Shown here: positions 22,814-35,665 of the stretch, piece by piece
How the letters are laid out: the number at the start of each line of letters is the position of its first letter
Numbering within the stretch: the stretch's first letter is position 1
Assembly: GCA_016946835.1 (NCBI GenBank)
Contig: JACVTC010000056.1
Span: forward strand, 90,001-154,000
DNA length: 64,000 bases
From: Neocallimastix lanati (nom. inval.)
Lineage: Eukaryota > Neocallimastigomycota > Neocallimastigomycetes > Neocallimastigales > Neocallimastigaceae
Direction: 5' to 3'
Position numbers and translations under genes: made by a program
The notes under the pieces: model-generated
Database searches by the model: none
Seen by the model: only the letters and a program-made list of their open reading frames with translations
What the model was told of the DNA's origin: nothing

Positions 22814-25766
22814 ATGGTGATATTGGTTTATATTTTAATTATATTGTATTTGAATGTATTATTAACTAGTTGTTCCAAACAATTAAAATGTGAATCTTTC
22901 AAAGATGAAATAGAATGTAAGAAAAATAACGATTGTCAATGGTGTAACTCACAATGGGGTTGCATGACTAACGTAAATTCTATGTATGATTGTCCTACAG
23001 GTATATATATATATATATATATATATAATAAAATAAAATAAGAAATAATAATAGTCAAAAAAAAAAAAAAATTATGAATATTAATATATATTATTATTTG
23101 ATATTATTGTATCTATCCATTTCTTAATTATTATTTTTATTAATATTATATATATATATATAGAATGTGTGACCACCGAGTGCTATAGAATTAAAAATAT
23201 TGATTTTCCTATATTTTACAATTATGATTTAATGGATTCAAATCAAAGAAAAAATATTATTTTTGAAAAAGTTAAAGGTGAAAAATATTATAAAGATTAT
23301 TATACATGCTCAGAAAAATGCTTAAAAGCTATTGTTACCGATGGAAAAATGTTTAAAAGTAAGATATTTATTATCATTATTTACATAATTATTATTATTT
23401 CTAATTTTATTTCTAATTTTATTTCTAATTTTATTTTTTATCTTTTTATTTATTAATTAAAAATATATATTTATTTTATATTGTAATATATGTTTATATT
23501 TTTATATTCATAATTTAGTTGATGATAAAACAAATTTTGAAAATGATAAAACAGATAAAAATTATACCACGGTATTAATTATTTTATCCTTTATAGGACT
23601 TCTAATCATTGCTATTTCTATTTTTATACGTACAGTCATTCATCGTAGAAAAAAGACAAACATTTTAATAAAAGTTTTTCGGAATTCCGAAAATAAAAAT
23701 AATAGAAATATTATTACTAATCGTAGCGTACCTTCTAATAATCAATTTAAAGCAAAACAAAATTTTGAAACAACAATTAATATTAAATCAAATAATTACC
23801 TGAATCCTGTCGTAAAAAACAATGCTAATCCTTCATTCTATAATTCTTCTAAACCTACACAGGGTTCCATCTTAAATAATAATTTGAATCATGTTAATAA
23901 TTATAAAAACAATATGAATAAAATAAATAATATCAATCATATGAATAGTACAAATAAAATAAATAAAATAAACAATTTAAATAATGTGAACAATTTAAAT
24001 AATATAAATAATATAAATAATATGAATAATATAAATAGAAAGAGTATAAATAATTTTAATAATATAAATAATATAAATAATATAAATAATATAAATAATA
24101 TAAATAATATAAATAATATAAATAGTAGAAATAATTTTAATAATAAAAATAATATAACTTATAGAAATAATATGAAAAATATGAATAATAAAAATAATAT
24201 AAATAAACTTAATAATAATTATAATAGAACTAATAATGGTTATTATAATATTCAAAACAATAGAAGTAATATTAATATAAATAATATAATAAATCATCAT
24301 AATTCATATATTCCTCCATTTTCAATGGATAATTCAGTTGCTTCACCTGCTATAACCAACAGAAATTATGTAACACCAATTGATTCACCAATATTAGCAA
24401 AGAGAGTTTCTGTTACATCAGTACCAAAAAATCCATCTTTTATTTCATCAGAGTTAGCCAACAAGGCTACTGTTTCATCAGTACCACAAAAATCGTCCAT
24501 CAGCTCATCAGATAAAAATGATAAATCAACACGTCGTTTACCTATTGTATCAAATCATTTATCAAATATACAACCTAGAAGTCATTCCATTAATTTATCA
24601 CTTAATGAGCGTAAGGCTAGAAATTTGCCTCCTATTAAACAATCATTGTCTCAAACAACCTTAATCAATAATTCATCTACTAATAAGTTATCTAGTAAAA
24701 TTAACCACCACCACCGCCACCAAAATAACAATAATAATAATAGAAATAATAATGATAGTAATAATGATAATGATAATAATAGTAATGATAATAAAGAAAA
24801 TAAAAATAATAATAAAAACAACAACATTAATGATGAAGATATAAATAGAGAAGTGAATAAATCTTATGAAGATCTAAATTTATCGATTTCAAAAGAATTT
24901 AATGAATTATCAAATCAGAGTTTCTTAGATTTAGATTTATCTGAAAACTCAGAAGATATTACAAATTCATTTTTATATAATAAAGATAATTATAAAGATA
25001 ATAATGAGAATAATGAAATTAATCGTTCTTTCTCCGATAAAAAAAATAGTCATTCAAATAATAATCATCATATAGATATAGTAGATTCTAATCATAAAAA
25101 TAAAGGTAAGGATGATCACCGTAAACCAATATTACATCCTCCTCGTAATTCTAGTCTCTCAGTAAAAAAATCAAGAAAAACCTTTAAAGAAAAAGATTAT
25201 AATAGGAGTTTTTCTTCATTTAGTAGTGGCAATGATAATTCATTTCAATATAACACGTCAAATTTATATAAGAGTAGAAGTTTTCAACTTTATAATGATT
25301 CAAGTAATGATTATTCAAGGGTATTGAATAATTATGCTAATAATTATACTGATAAGGATAGTTCAGATCCTAATAAAAAAAAGAGAGTATTGAAAAAAAG
25401 ACCAGCACGTGTTTCTTCCCTATTTATAAAAGGTTTAGGTTTAAATAGTTCTCAAATTATGAAACATTTAATAACTAATTCTATTTTTTTGGATAATTAC
25501 GAAGTTTCTGTAAGAAAAAATAAACATCTTCAAAAAATAGATGAAAATGATGAGGAAGAAGTGGAAGAAGAAACAGAAGAAGAAACAGAAGATGAAACAG
25601 AAGAAGAAGAGAATTTTTCAAATTATACTGATAAAAGTAAAGGTATTTTTTTATTTTTTATTATAATATTTAAAATATATACATATATATTATTATTATT
25701 GATATAAAATTTTAAAATTATTTGGTTAATTTTTTTTTATTAATATTAATATTAATTTTTTCACTA

Positions 25767-25797
<31 letters not shown>

Positions 25798-25889
25798 ATT
25801 AATTTTTAATTAAAGTGGATAATAGTAATAATAACAGTAATACGTTATTATCTTTATCATTATCTTCTAATGAAGATGAAGATGAATAG
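22814..25889 (+). CDS. PSI-like, single-pass membrane protein with Asn-rich cytoplasmic tail (4 exons)
   Basis: I reconstruct exons 22814-23000, 23164-23358, 23519-25642 and 25816-25889. All introns are GT..AG and the frame stays open to TAG 25887-25889, giving 859 residues. Residues 1-20 are a signal peptide or anchor. Residues about 25-70 are a compact Cys-rich domain (C..EC..DCQWC..GC) resembling a PSI domain as in plexins and integrins. Further cysteines follow to about residue 125. A hydrophobic helix spans about 146-166 and is followed by basic residues (RRKK), predicting a type I protein with the tail in the cytosol. The long tail has (NIN)n-type Asn repeats, then Ser/Asn-rich segments with basic patches and an acidic Glu-rich stretch before the last intron. 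A receptor or adhesion role is possible but unproven. The N-rich part is low complexity and says nothing about function. Confidence 0.75.
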
Positions 25890-27230
25890 TGATGAAATTA
25901 ATAGTGACAATGATAATGATGAAAATACTAAAAAAAGTGAAAACTAAGAAGAAATCTTTTTCCAATATTGGTTAATCAATTAACAAACTTTACCTAAAAA
26001 ACAATATTAATGAAGAAAAAAAAAATATAAATATATATATTTATTTCTATACATATATATATATTTATATAATAATAAATAATAAATAAATAATAATGAA
26101 AATAATAAATACTACTAATAATAATAATAATAATAATAAAACTAATAATAATAATGAAAATAATGATAATAAAAATAATAAAACTAATAATAATAATAAT
26201 AATAATGAAAATATTGTAAAAAAGAAATAATAACTATTATAATAACTATAATAATTAATTATAATAATAACTTTAATAATAATTATAATAATAATTAATT
26301 ATAATAATAATTTTAATAATAATTATAATAATAATTAATTATAATAATTTTAATAATAATTATAATAATAATTAATTATAATAATAATTTTAATATTATA
26401 ATAATAATTAATTATAATAATAATTTTAATAATAATTATAATAATAATTATAATAATAATAGAAACAATAAATATTAATTTAAGCCGTTTAATTATATAA
26501 AATAAAAATTTTTATATATTTATGTATATACATATATATATATATTTTTATCTCATCATAAAATTATTTTTTTTAAAAGTTTTTTTTTTTTTTTTTATAT
26601 ATATTCAAAAAATTTATTAAATAAATATATATTTATATAATAATATGGAAAAAAAAAAAAAAAAAAATTAACAACGTTTTTTAAATATAACTTTATTATA
26701 AATAACCAAATAATTAATTATTGACTGGTTAATTTGTATATTACAACTTTTAATATTTATATATATATATATAATTTTTGTTTGATGTTAATTATTTTTT
26801 TTATATTACATAGAATTTTGTTTAAATCTTAAAAAATTATGATTATATAGTTACTTTAAATTAATTTTATAAAAAGAAAATATTATATACAATTTATATA
26901 TTTTTTTTAATCACGTCATTTAATAGTTTCATTTTTATTTATTTTTTATTTTTTTTTTATTATTTCATTAATTTTTTATTTATTTATTATTATTATTATT
27001 ATTATTTAATATTATATATGTACATGATAATAAACATTTTTATTTTTATTTTTATTTTTTATTTTGTTTTATATTAAACAATTATTATTTACAATTAAAT
27101 AATTATGTCTATATTTGTTAGGAAAAATTATATATATTTAAAAATAAATAAATAAAAAAATAAATAAATAAATAAATAAAAAAAAAAAAAAAAAAAAATA
27201 AAATTTAAATTTAAATTTAAATTAAAAAAT
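25890..27230. other. A/T-rich spacer with AAT microsatellites
   Basis: No gene is seen. (AAT)n and TAATTATAATAA-type imperfect tandem arrays fill about 26095-26470. The rest is poly-A/T and AAAT repeats up to the stop of the next minus-strand gene. Confidence 0.65.
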
Positions 27231-30200
27231 TTAATATTTGTTTCTATGTTTATATTTCATTTCTTTAAGCATTTTCTTAGCTTCTTTAAGAATGGTTTTG
27301 GCTTCTTCGAGATCTTTCTCTTCCTCGGCTTCAGTATCACTTAAATTTTCAGTATCATTATCATTTAAATTTTCGACTTCATTATCACTTAAATTTTTTG
27401 TTTCATCATCATCATTATCATTCTCATTTTCAATATCACTGTCATTAATACATTCTGAAAGGTCCATATTTTTTGGTTTTGTACAATCTGGTATTGATTC
27501 ATCTTCACTATCATAAATATTACATTCTTCAAGGTCTTTATTTTCTGGTTTAGAACAGTCAATAACACATTCTTCAAGATCTTTATTTTCTGGCTTAGTA
27601 CAATCTGGTATTGGTTCATCTTCACCATCATAAATTTTGCATTCATCAAGATCTTTATTTTCTGGTTTAGAACAGTCAATAATACATTCTGGTAAATTTT
27701 TATTCTTTTCTAATCTACAATCTGGTTTTGATTCATCATTATTATTACAAATTTCAAGATCTTTATTTTCTGGCTTAGTACAATCTGGAATTGGCTCATC
27801 TTTACCATCATAATTTTTACATTCATCAAGATCTTTATTTTCTGGTTTAGTACAATTTGTTACTGGTTCATCTTCACCATCATAAATCTTACATTCTTCA
27901 AGATCCTTATTTTCTGGTTTTGAACAGTCAATAATACATTCTTCAAGGTCTTTATTCTTTTCTAAACTGCAGTCTGGTTTTGACTCATCATTATTATTAC
28001 AAATGTCGAGATCTTTATTTTCTGGGTTTGTACAATCTGGTATTGATTCATCTTCACTATCATAAATATTACATTCTTCAAGATCTTTATTTTCTGGTTT
28101 AGAACAGTCAATAATACATTCTGGTAAATTTTTATTCTTTTCTAATCTACAATCTGGTTTTGATTCATCATTATTATTACAAATTTCAAGATCTTTATTT
28201 TCTGGTTTAGTACAATCTGGAATTGGCTCATCTTTACCATCATAATTTTTACATTCATCAAGATCTTTATTTTCTGGTTTAGTACAATTTGTTACTGGTT
28301 CATCTTCACCATCATAAATCTTACATTCTTCAAGATCCTTATTTTCTGGTTTTGAACAGTCAATAATACATTCTTCAAGGTCTTTATTCTTTTCTAAACT
28401 GCAGTCTGGTTTTGACTCATCATTATTATTACAAACGTCGAGATCTTTATTTTCTGGCTTAGTACAATCTGGTATTGGTTCATCTTCACCATCATAAATT
28501 TTGCATTCATCAAGATCTTTATTTTCTGGTTTAGCACAATCCATAATACATTCTTCAAGATCTTTATTTTCTGGTTTAGAACAGTCAATAATACATTCTG
28601 GTAAATTTTTATTCTTTTCTAATCTACAATCTGGTTTTGATTCATCATTATTATTACAAATATCAAGATCTTTATTTTCTGGTTTAGTACAATCTGGAAT
28701 TGGCTCATCTTTACCATCATAATTTTTACATTCATCAAGATCTTTATTTTCTGGTTTAGTACAATTTGTTACTGGTTCATCTTCACCATCATAAATCTTA
28801 CATTCTTCAAGATCCTTATTTTCTGGTTTTGAACAGTCAATAATACATTCTTCAAGATCTTTATTTTCTGGTTTTGAACAGTCAATAATACATTCTTCAA
28901 GTTCTTTATTCTTTTCTAAACTACAATCTGGTTTTGATTCATCATTATCATTACAAATATCAAGATCTTTATTTTCTGGTTTAGAACAATCTGGAATTGG
29001 TTCATCTTTATCATCATAATTTTTACATTCATCAAGATCTTTATTTTCTAGCTTTGTACAATCTGGTATTGATTCATCTTCACTATCATAAATATTACAT
29101 TCTTCAAGGTCTTTATTTTTTGGTTTAGAACAGTCAATAATACATTCTTCAAGATCCTTATTTTCTGGTTTTGAACAATCAATAATGCATTCTTCAAGGT
29201 CATTATTCTTTTCTAAACTGCAGTCTGGTTTTGATTTATCATTATTATTACAAAAGTCGAGATCTTTATTTTCTGATTTTGTACAATCTGGAATTGGTTC
29301 ATCTTTACCATCATAAATTTTGCATTCATCAAGATCCTTATTTTCTGGTTTAGTACAATCAATAATACATTCAGGTAAGTTTTTATTCTTTGGTTTCGAA
29401 CAATCAACAGTACATTCTGGTAAATTTTTATTCTTTTCTAATGAACAATCTGGTTTTGATTTATCATTATCATTACAAATTTCAAGATCTTTATTTTCCG
29501 GCTTAGTACAATCTGGAATTGGTTCATCTTTACCATCATAAATTTTGCATTCATCAAGATCTTTTTTTTCTGGTTTAGTACAATTTGTTATTGGTTCATC
29601 TTCACCATCATAAATCTTACATTCTTCAAGATCCTTATTTTCTGGTATAGAACAGTCAATAACACATTCTTCAAGATCTTTATTTTCTGGCTTAGTACAA
29701 TCTGGTATTGGTTCATCTTCACCATCATAAATTTTGCATTCATCAAGATCTTTATTTTCTGGTTTGGTACAATAAATAATACATTCAGATAAATTCTTAT
29801 TTTCTGGCTTAGAGCAATCAATAATACATTCAGGTAAATGTTTATTACATGGTTTAGAACAATCAATAATACATTCAGGTAAATTCTTATTTTCTGGTTT
29901 AGTACAATCAATAACACATTCTGGTAAGTGTTTATTACATGGTTTAGAACAATCAATAGCACATTCTGGTAAGTGTTTATTACATGGTTTAGAACAATCA
30001 ATAGCACATTCTGGTAAGTGTTTATTACATGGTTTAGAACAATCTGGAATTTCTTGAGTTGGTTTTGATATAGTTGTAGTTGGCTTTGGAGCTACAGATG
30101 GTTTATTCCAACTCCAATTATTCCAATTCCATTTGTTCCATCCCCAATTATTTCCAGTATTCCATCCCCAACATGGCATACCGAAGGCTTGAGAAACTAA

Positions 30201-30239
30201 AGTATTGATTAAAATGACTAAAAATAATTTACTATACAT
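27231..30239 (-). CDS. Secreted protein of 45 two-cysteine acidic modules
   Basis: This intronless gene encodes 1,002 residues. Residues 1-20 are a signal peptide (ending SQAFG). A Trp/Asn-rich segment follows (CWGWNTGNNWGWNKW), then a short Pro/Thr linker. From about residue 67 to 905 I count 45 modules with the core D-C-x2-P-x-N-K-x-L-x-E-C, so the two cysteines are usually ten residues apart. Some modules are spaced by an acidic insert (IYDGEDEP). Module types recur in a fixed order, showing higher-order duplication. The tail is acidic and then basic (about 905-1002), with runs of D, E and N and a Lys-rich end, and may form a coiled coil. I do not recognise the family. Surface attachment, a matrix protein or calcium binding are all possible but unsupported. 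A decayed paralogue lies at 32923-33981 with the same upstream DNA. Confidence 0.85.
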   Translation of the reverse strand: MYSKLFLVILINTLVSQAFGMPCWGWNTGNNWGWNKWNWNNWSWNKPSVAPKPTTTISKPTQEIPDCSKPCNKHLPECAIDCSKPCNKHLPECAIDCSKPCNKHLPECVIDCTKPENKNLPECIIDCSKPCNKHLPECIIDCSKPENKNLSECIIYCTKPENKDLDECKIYDGEDEPIPDCTKPENKDLEECVIDCSIPENKDLEECKIYDGEDEPITNCTKPEKKDLDECKIYDGKDEPIPDCTKPENKDLEICNDNDKSKPDCSLEKNKNLPECTVDCSKPKNKNLPECIIDCTKPENKDLDECKIYDGKDEPIPDCTKSENKDLDFCNNNDKSKPDCSLEKNNDLEECIIDCSKPENKDLEECIIDCSKPKNKDLEECNIYDSEDESIPDCTKLENKDLDECKNYDDKDEPIPDCSKPENKDLDICNDNDESKPDCSLEKNKELEECIIDCSKPENKDLEECIIDCSKPENKDLEECKIYDGEDEPVTNCTKPENKDLDECKNYDGKDEPIPDCTKPENKDLDICNNNDESKPDCRLEKNKNLPECIIDCSKPENKDLEECIMDCAKPENKDLDECKIYDGEDEPIPDCTKPENKDLDVCNNNDESKPDCSLEKNKDLEECIIDCSKPENKDLEECKIYDGEDEPVTNCTKPENKDLDECKNYDGKDEPIPDCTKPENKDLEICNNNDESKPDCRLEKNKNLPECIIDCSKPENKDLEECNIYDSEDESIPDCTNPENKDLDICNNNDESKPDCSLEKNKDLEECIIDCSKPENKDLEECKIYDGEDEPVTNCTKPENKDLDECKNYDGKDEPIPDCTKPENKDLEICNNNDESKPDCRLEKNKNLPECIIDCSKPENKDLDECKIYDGEDEPIPDCTKPENKDLEECVIDCSKPENKDLEECNIYDSEDESIPDCTKPKNMDLSECINDSDIENENDNDDDETKNLSDNEVENLNDNDTENLSDTEAEEEKDLEEAKTILKEAKKMLKEMKYKHRNKY

Positions 30240-30514
30240 TTTCCTTAAGATAAATTTAAATTTTTTTTTTTAAAAATTATAAATTATATACAATTTTTTT
30301 TTTAATGTATTTTATAATAAAAACAAAGATAAATATTGATAATTTTGATATAATTAAAATATATTATATTAATGAAATATATTTGATTTAAAAAAATGCT
30401 AAATATATATTCCAATAATATTTAATATTTAATAAAAAATAATTAATAAATGATATAATATCAATTTGATATTCTATTTTATTTAATTATAATTTTTTTC
30501 TTAAATTTATAAAA

Positions 30515-30550
<36 letters not shown>

Positions 30551-30925
30551 TAAAATAATCAAAGTTAAAAGATTTTTTTTTTAATTAATGCTTGTTTATG
30601 AATAAAAATTTGATTTTGTAATTGAAAAAAAATACGAAAAGTGATAAAGTTACAGGTATTTATACAATATTTTTTAGTCCATAATTTTATAACATTAGAA
30701 TATTCATAAATAATAGAATATTTATATCTTTAATATTTTTTAAAATTTAATTATAATTTAATGGAATGTTTATATTTCATTAAATAAATGATATTAAGAG
30801 TTATATGAAATATATCAATTTGAGAAATGAAATAACTCTGTCGTATATTAAAAATTGTAAATAAAATTTATTATTAAATACTATTTTAATTGGCTAAAAT
30901 TAAATGTACCAAATCTTAATAAATA
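30240..30925 (-). repeat. Segmental duplication, copy 1 (upstream of intact gene)
   Basis: The sequence upstream of the gene at 27231-30239 matches 33982-34520 over several hundred bases with scattered small indels. The whole gene plus its upstream region was therefore duplicated in direct orientation, with an offset of about 3.7 kb. Confidence 0.85.
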
Positions 30926-31537
30926 AATTAAATAAATTAAATAAATATAAATATTGATGTCCTTTTTACAAAATATAATTATAAATATACAATATAAATA
31001 TAATTAATTTTTAATTTTTAATATTAAGTTTCTTTATTTCTTTTTTATTTATTTATATTTTTTTTCCAATATTTGAATTTTTATATTTTTTTTTATTTTA
31101 TTTCGATATTCCAATAAAAAAAAATAATAATAAAAAATAATAGGAGATATAGTTAATAACAAATTAATAATGATTTTTATATATTTATATCTTTATTTAT
31201 TTATTTATTTATTTTTATTTTTATTATTTTTTACAAATAATAAAATTAATTCTCATTTATTATTTATAATTTAATTAATTCTGGTTGTTTAATTTTTAAT
31301 ATATATATTTATATTTTATGTTTTTAACATTAATATTGAATTTATTCATTTTTGAGGTACAGTTAGTAGAGTTTTTTGTCATTGGAGAATTTCTTGATTC
31401 ATTCTCTATGTGTTTTTCCGAATTTATTTATACACTTTTTTTTTTATAATATTTTATGAATATTACTTTTTTTTATTTCACGTTATTATATATTAAATAT
31501 TATTATGTTCTAATTGGATAAATAATATTTATTTATT

Positions 31538-31572
<35 letters not shown>

Positions 31573-31951
31573 GTAATAAAAAATATTCATGTAATTAATA
31601 ATATATAAATATAGATTAAAGTACTCAATAATTGCGGCTATAAAAAAAAAAAAAAAAAAAAAAAAATTCTCTTTGTGTACAAAGAATTTAGGAGGTACAA
31701 TTTTGATAGATTTCACACAATTTTTTTCTTTATAAAATTATAATACAATTGTATTATATTTTAAGGAGCCCAACTAATAACGCTCAATGATGTACGAAAA
31801 TTTTTTAATATAAACTTTATTTAATAGAAAATTTATTATTTATAATAATTTAATTACACTGAAATAAAAAAACTTATTTTGTTTACTTTTTTACTTACTA
31901 AAACAATAATTATAAATATAACACCTACTAGTTATATTAAAAATAAAAATT

Positions 31952-31989
<38 letters not shown>

Positions 31990-32922
31990 TTTTGTTTTTG
32001 TTTTTGTTTTTGTTTTCGTTTTTTGTTAATATTGTTATATAACGTACTCTTCTGTTTATTTCTTTTTATTGGAAGGGCTCTTTAAAAGACTAAATTAATT
32101 TAATATAAATCAATATTTAATATAATTAATATTAGATAAGATTTTGAAGATTATGTAATAATAATTTCATGCATTCGTACGAAAAAAATTTTTTTGCAAT
32201 TTTGATGAAAGGAATTTTAGTTTGAAAATCTAACATTATATATATGAAGAAATGAATATAATTTAAAAAAATTATATTTATTATATTTAAACTATATTAA
32301 TAATATAATAATAATAATAAATAATTATAAAAAATAAAACGAAAAAATAAATAGAGACTATAGAACACATATTAATATATGTGTTAGAATTTAGTTAAAA
32401 AATATATCTATATTAAATTTTTAAATACTTTTTTCATTATATTTACATCTTTTTTTATTTTTATTTTTTTTTTTTATTCTTAGAAAATTTGAATAAATTT
32501 AAAAAGAATTTTTATTATGATTAAATAATATTTTATATTATATAATAAAATATATTAATTATTTATTAGCATATAATAGCATAATAACAAAATTTATAAT
32601 ATAATATATTATATAAAAAATATATATTATTTATTTATTGATTTATAATAGCATAATGATAAATTTTATTTTATTTTATTTTATCAATTTTTATTTTCTT
32701 ATATTTTATTGTATTTGTTTTTATTTTATTTAATTATATACATTATTAAAAAAATTTTTTGGTGATATACAATTCTAATTTACAATAAAATTTTATCTTT
32801 ATTTCTGTTAAGAAAAAAAAAATTTTTTTTTGTTCAATTTTTATGAATAAAAAATCATAAATAAAAAAAATAAAAAGTACATATATATAAATTAAAGTTA
32901 TAGTAAAATTGAAAAAAAGAAA
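30240..32922. other. Upstream region of the Cys-module gene and A/T spacer
   Basis: 30240-30925 is shared with 33982-34520 and carries the presumed promoter. It includes conserved blocks such as GATAAAGTTACAGGTATTTA and ATACTATTTTAATTGGCTAA. The rest is A/T-rich with T runs, for example 34 T at 31955-31988. No gene is seen. Confidence 0.6.
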
Positions 32923-33981
32923 TTAATATTTATTTCTATGTTTATATTTCATTTCTTTAAGCTGTTTCTTTGCTTCATATAGTACTTCTTTGGCTTCTTC
33001 AAGATCTTTCTCTTCCTCTACTTCATTATCACTTAAATTTTCAGATTCATTATCATTTAAATTTTCAACTTCATTATTACTTAAATTTTAGTTTCATCGT
33101 CATCATTCTCATTCTCATTTTCAACATCACTGTCATTGACACATTCTGAAATGTCCATATTTTCTGGTTTAGCACAATCAATAACACATTCTGGTAAATT
33201 TTTAATCTTTTCTAAACTACATTCTGGTTTTGATTCATCATTATTATTACAAATATCAAGATCTTTATTTTCTGATTTAGTACAATCTGGTATTGATTTA
33301 TCTTCACCATCATAAATTTTGCATTCATCAAAATCTTTATTTTCTGGTTTAGTACAATCCATAATACATTCTTCAAAATCTATTTTTTTCTGGCTTTGAA
33401 CAATCAATAACATATTCAGGTAAGTTTTTATTTTTTTCTAAATTACAATCTGGTTTTGATTCATCATTATCATTACATATATCAAGATATTTATTTTCTG
33501 GTTTGGTACAATCTATTATTGATTCATCTTCACCATCATAAATCTTACATTCTTCATGATCTTCATTTTCTGGTTTGGTACAGTCTGGTATTGATTCATC
33601 TTCACCATCATAAATCTTACATTCTTCAAGGTCTTTATTTTTTTCTAAGCAACAATCTGATTTTGATTCATCATAATTATTGCTAAAATCAAGATTCTTA
33701 TTTTCTGGTTTGGTACAATCAATAACACATTCAGGTAAATTTTTTATTCTTTGGTTTTAAACACATTCTGGTAAGTGTTTATTACATGGTTCAGAACAGT
33801 CTGGAATTTCTTGAGTTGGTTTTGATATAGTTGTAGTTGGCTTTGGAGCTACAGATGGTTTATTCCAACTCCATTTGTTCCTTCCCCAATTATTTCCAGT
33901 ATTCCATCCCCAACATGGAATGCCGAAGGTTTGAGAAACTAAAATATTAATTAAAATAACTAAAAATAATTTGTTATACAT
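32923..33981 (-). pseudogene. Decayed paralogue of the Cys-module secreted protein
   Basis: Both ends match the intact gene: signal peptide (MYNKLFLVILINILVSQTFG), Trp/Asn-rich segment and Pro/Thr linker at the start, and the KYKHRNKY-type C-terminus at 32923. Between them the DC..NK..EC modules are fewer and lie in different frames. I see frame changes near 33744-33760, near 33385-33413 and near 33088 (a shortened T run). These end the open pieces at about 33757 and 33081. The intact gene has about 1,000 codons, this copy only about 1.06 kb in all. Expression of a full product is unlikely. Confidence 0.85.
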
Positions 33982-34520
33982 TTTCCTTAAGATAAATTTT
34001 TGATATAATTTTAAATATATTATATTAATGAAATATATTTGATTTAAAAAAATGCTAAATATATATTCCAATAATATTTAATATTTAATAAAAAATAATT
34101 AATAAATGATATAATATCAATTTGATATTCTATTTTATTTTATTATAATTTTTTTTTTTTTTAAATATAATACAAATTTTTTTTTTTTTTTTTTTTTTAA
34201 TAAAATAATCTAGGTTATAAAAAAAAAAATATTTTTTTTCAATTAATGCTTGTGTATAAATAAAAATTTGATTTTTGCAATTGAAGAAAAATACGAAAAG
34301 TGATAAAGTTACTGGTATTTATACAATATTTTTTAGTCTATAATTTTGATTTAATAGTATATTTATATTTTATTAAATAAATGATATTAAATGTTTTATG
34401 AAATAATTCAATATTTGAGAATAAATAACTCTATCATATATATTAAATTTGTAAATAAAGTTTATTATTAAATACTATTTTAATTGGCTAAAATTAAATG
34501 CACAAAGTATTAATAAATTA
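33982..34520 (-). repeat. Segmental duplication, copy 2 (upstream of decayed paralogue)
   Basis: This block corresponds to 30240-30925. Blocks such as AAAATACGAAAAGTGATAAA and ACTATTTTAATTGGCTAAAA are in the same order. It is shorter, mostly through loss of A/T tracts. Confidence 0.85.
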
Positions 34521-34804
34521 TATAAAATTATATAAAACATTAAATATTTATTTATATAAAAAAAAAAAATTAAATATTTATTTAATTACTTATTTATATG
34601 TTGGTTTTTATTTTCTAAAAATAAAGAAATAATGTAGAAATGAAAAAATTTAATAAAATATGTACATCTATATATATATTTTATTGTAATAAATATTATG
34701 ATTTATAATAAAAAATAAATAAAATAATTAGTAATTACAATATTCAAAAATTCAAATTCAATAATCTTCCAATCCCCAAGAAAATTATTTATAAAATATA
34801 ATAA

Positions 34805-35240
34805 AGGTATATAGATGATACACCTAAATTTAGTTATCAAGTGTTAATTACTAAAACTTATATAAAATAATTATATAGCTTTTATACTACTTCATTTTTC
34901 CATATTAAAAATAAAGAACAAGCTACTTATGAGATATTATTTGAATAAATAAAAAAAATTCTAACAAATATAGCGATAATACTATAATTACTCCAAAAAA
35001 TTTTCACTGTGATTTCGAGAAAGGCATATCTAATACAACAGAAAAAATATATCCTAATATAAAAATTAAATACTGTATTTGGCACTATAAAAGAGCATTA
35101 GATATTAAAAAAAAAAAGAATTATACTATTATGCTGTAAAATTTTTAGAATATTTTTTTTAAAAAAAAAGAATCTATTTAAAAAATTATTGAAGGGCTCT
35201 GATGCATTATTTGTTATATTAGAAAATTGTTATAATAATC
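34805..35240 (+). pseudogene. Mutator-like (MULE) transposase fossil
   Basis: Translation in two frames gives a recognisable MULE transposase core. First comes a DDTPKFSYQVL-like piece near 34814, where active members have D-G-T-F. Next is FYTTSFFHIKNKEQATYEIL near 34880-34940. Then NFHCDFEKGISNTTEKIYPN and IKIKYCIWHYKRALD follow at about 35000-35095. The D of DFE and the C..WH motif are conserved features of the family. Stops (after EILFE and after MLQ-like sequence near 35140) and a frameshift near 34960 show it is dead. Terminal inverted repeats were not found. Confidence 0.7.
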
Positions 35241-35665
35241 CTAATTTTTAAAATTTTTAAAATTAAATCTAGCAATCAATAAATATAAAAAGTAAATGAA
35301 TTTTTTTCTTCTTTTTCTAAAACTTTTATTTAAATATTTTATTTTCAAATAAAATATTTAAATAAAAGTTTATATTTTATTGTCAAATAATTTTTTTTTT
35401 CTATTTTTGAATAATATCTTATTTTTAAGAATATGTAAAGATTTTATATAAAGATATTTATATATATTAAAAATATAAAACCTTTTTAATTTTTAAACGC
35501 TTCTTTTTGTTTTATTTTAAATACTTTTTATAGATTTCAAGTATATATATTAATTTTTTAAATATATATATAATGAAAATTTCAAAAATATTCAATTTCT
35601 AAAGAATATTAATTCATATTCTTTAAATAAATATTAAAAGAATAATAAAAATAAAAAAAACTTTA

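Noticed and set aside
23995-24300. Minus-strand Ile/Tyr-rich ORF
   Set aside because: It is the reverse of the Asn-codon (AAT/AAC) repeats in the PSI-like gene.
26095-26470. Possible additional exons of the PSI-like gene
   Set aside because: The Asn-like codons are just (AAT)n microsatellite. The gene already ends at a stop at 25887-25889 with a consistent splice model.
27389-30007. Several ORFs in other frames and on the plus strand within the Cys-module gene
   Set aside because: All follow the repeat period of the real frame and lack signals of their own.
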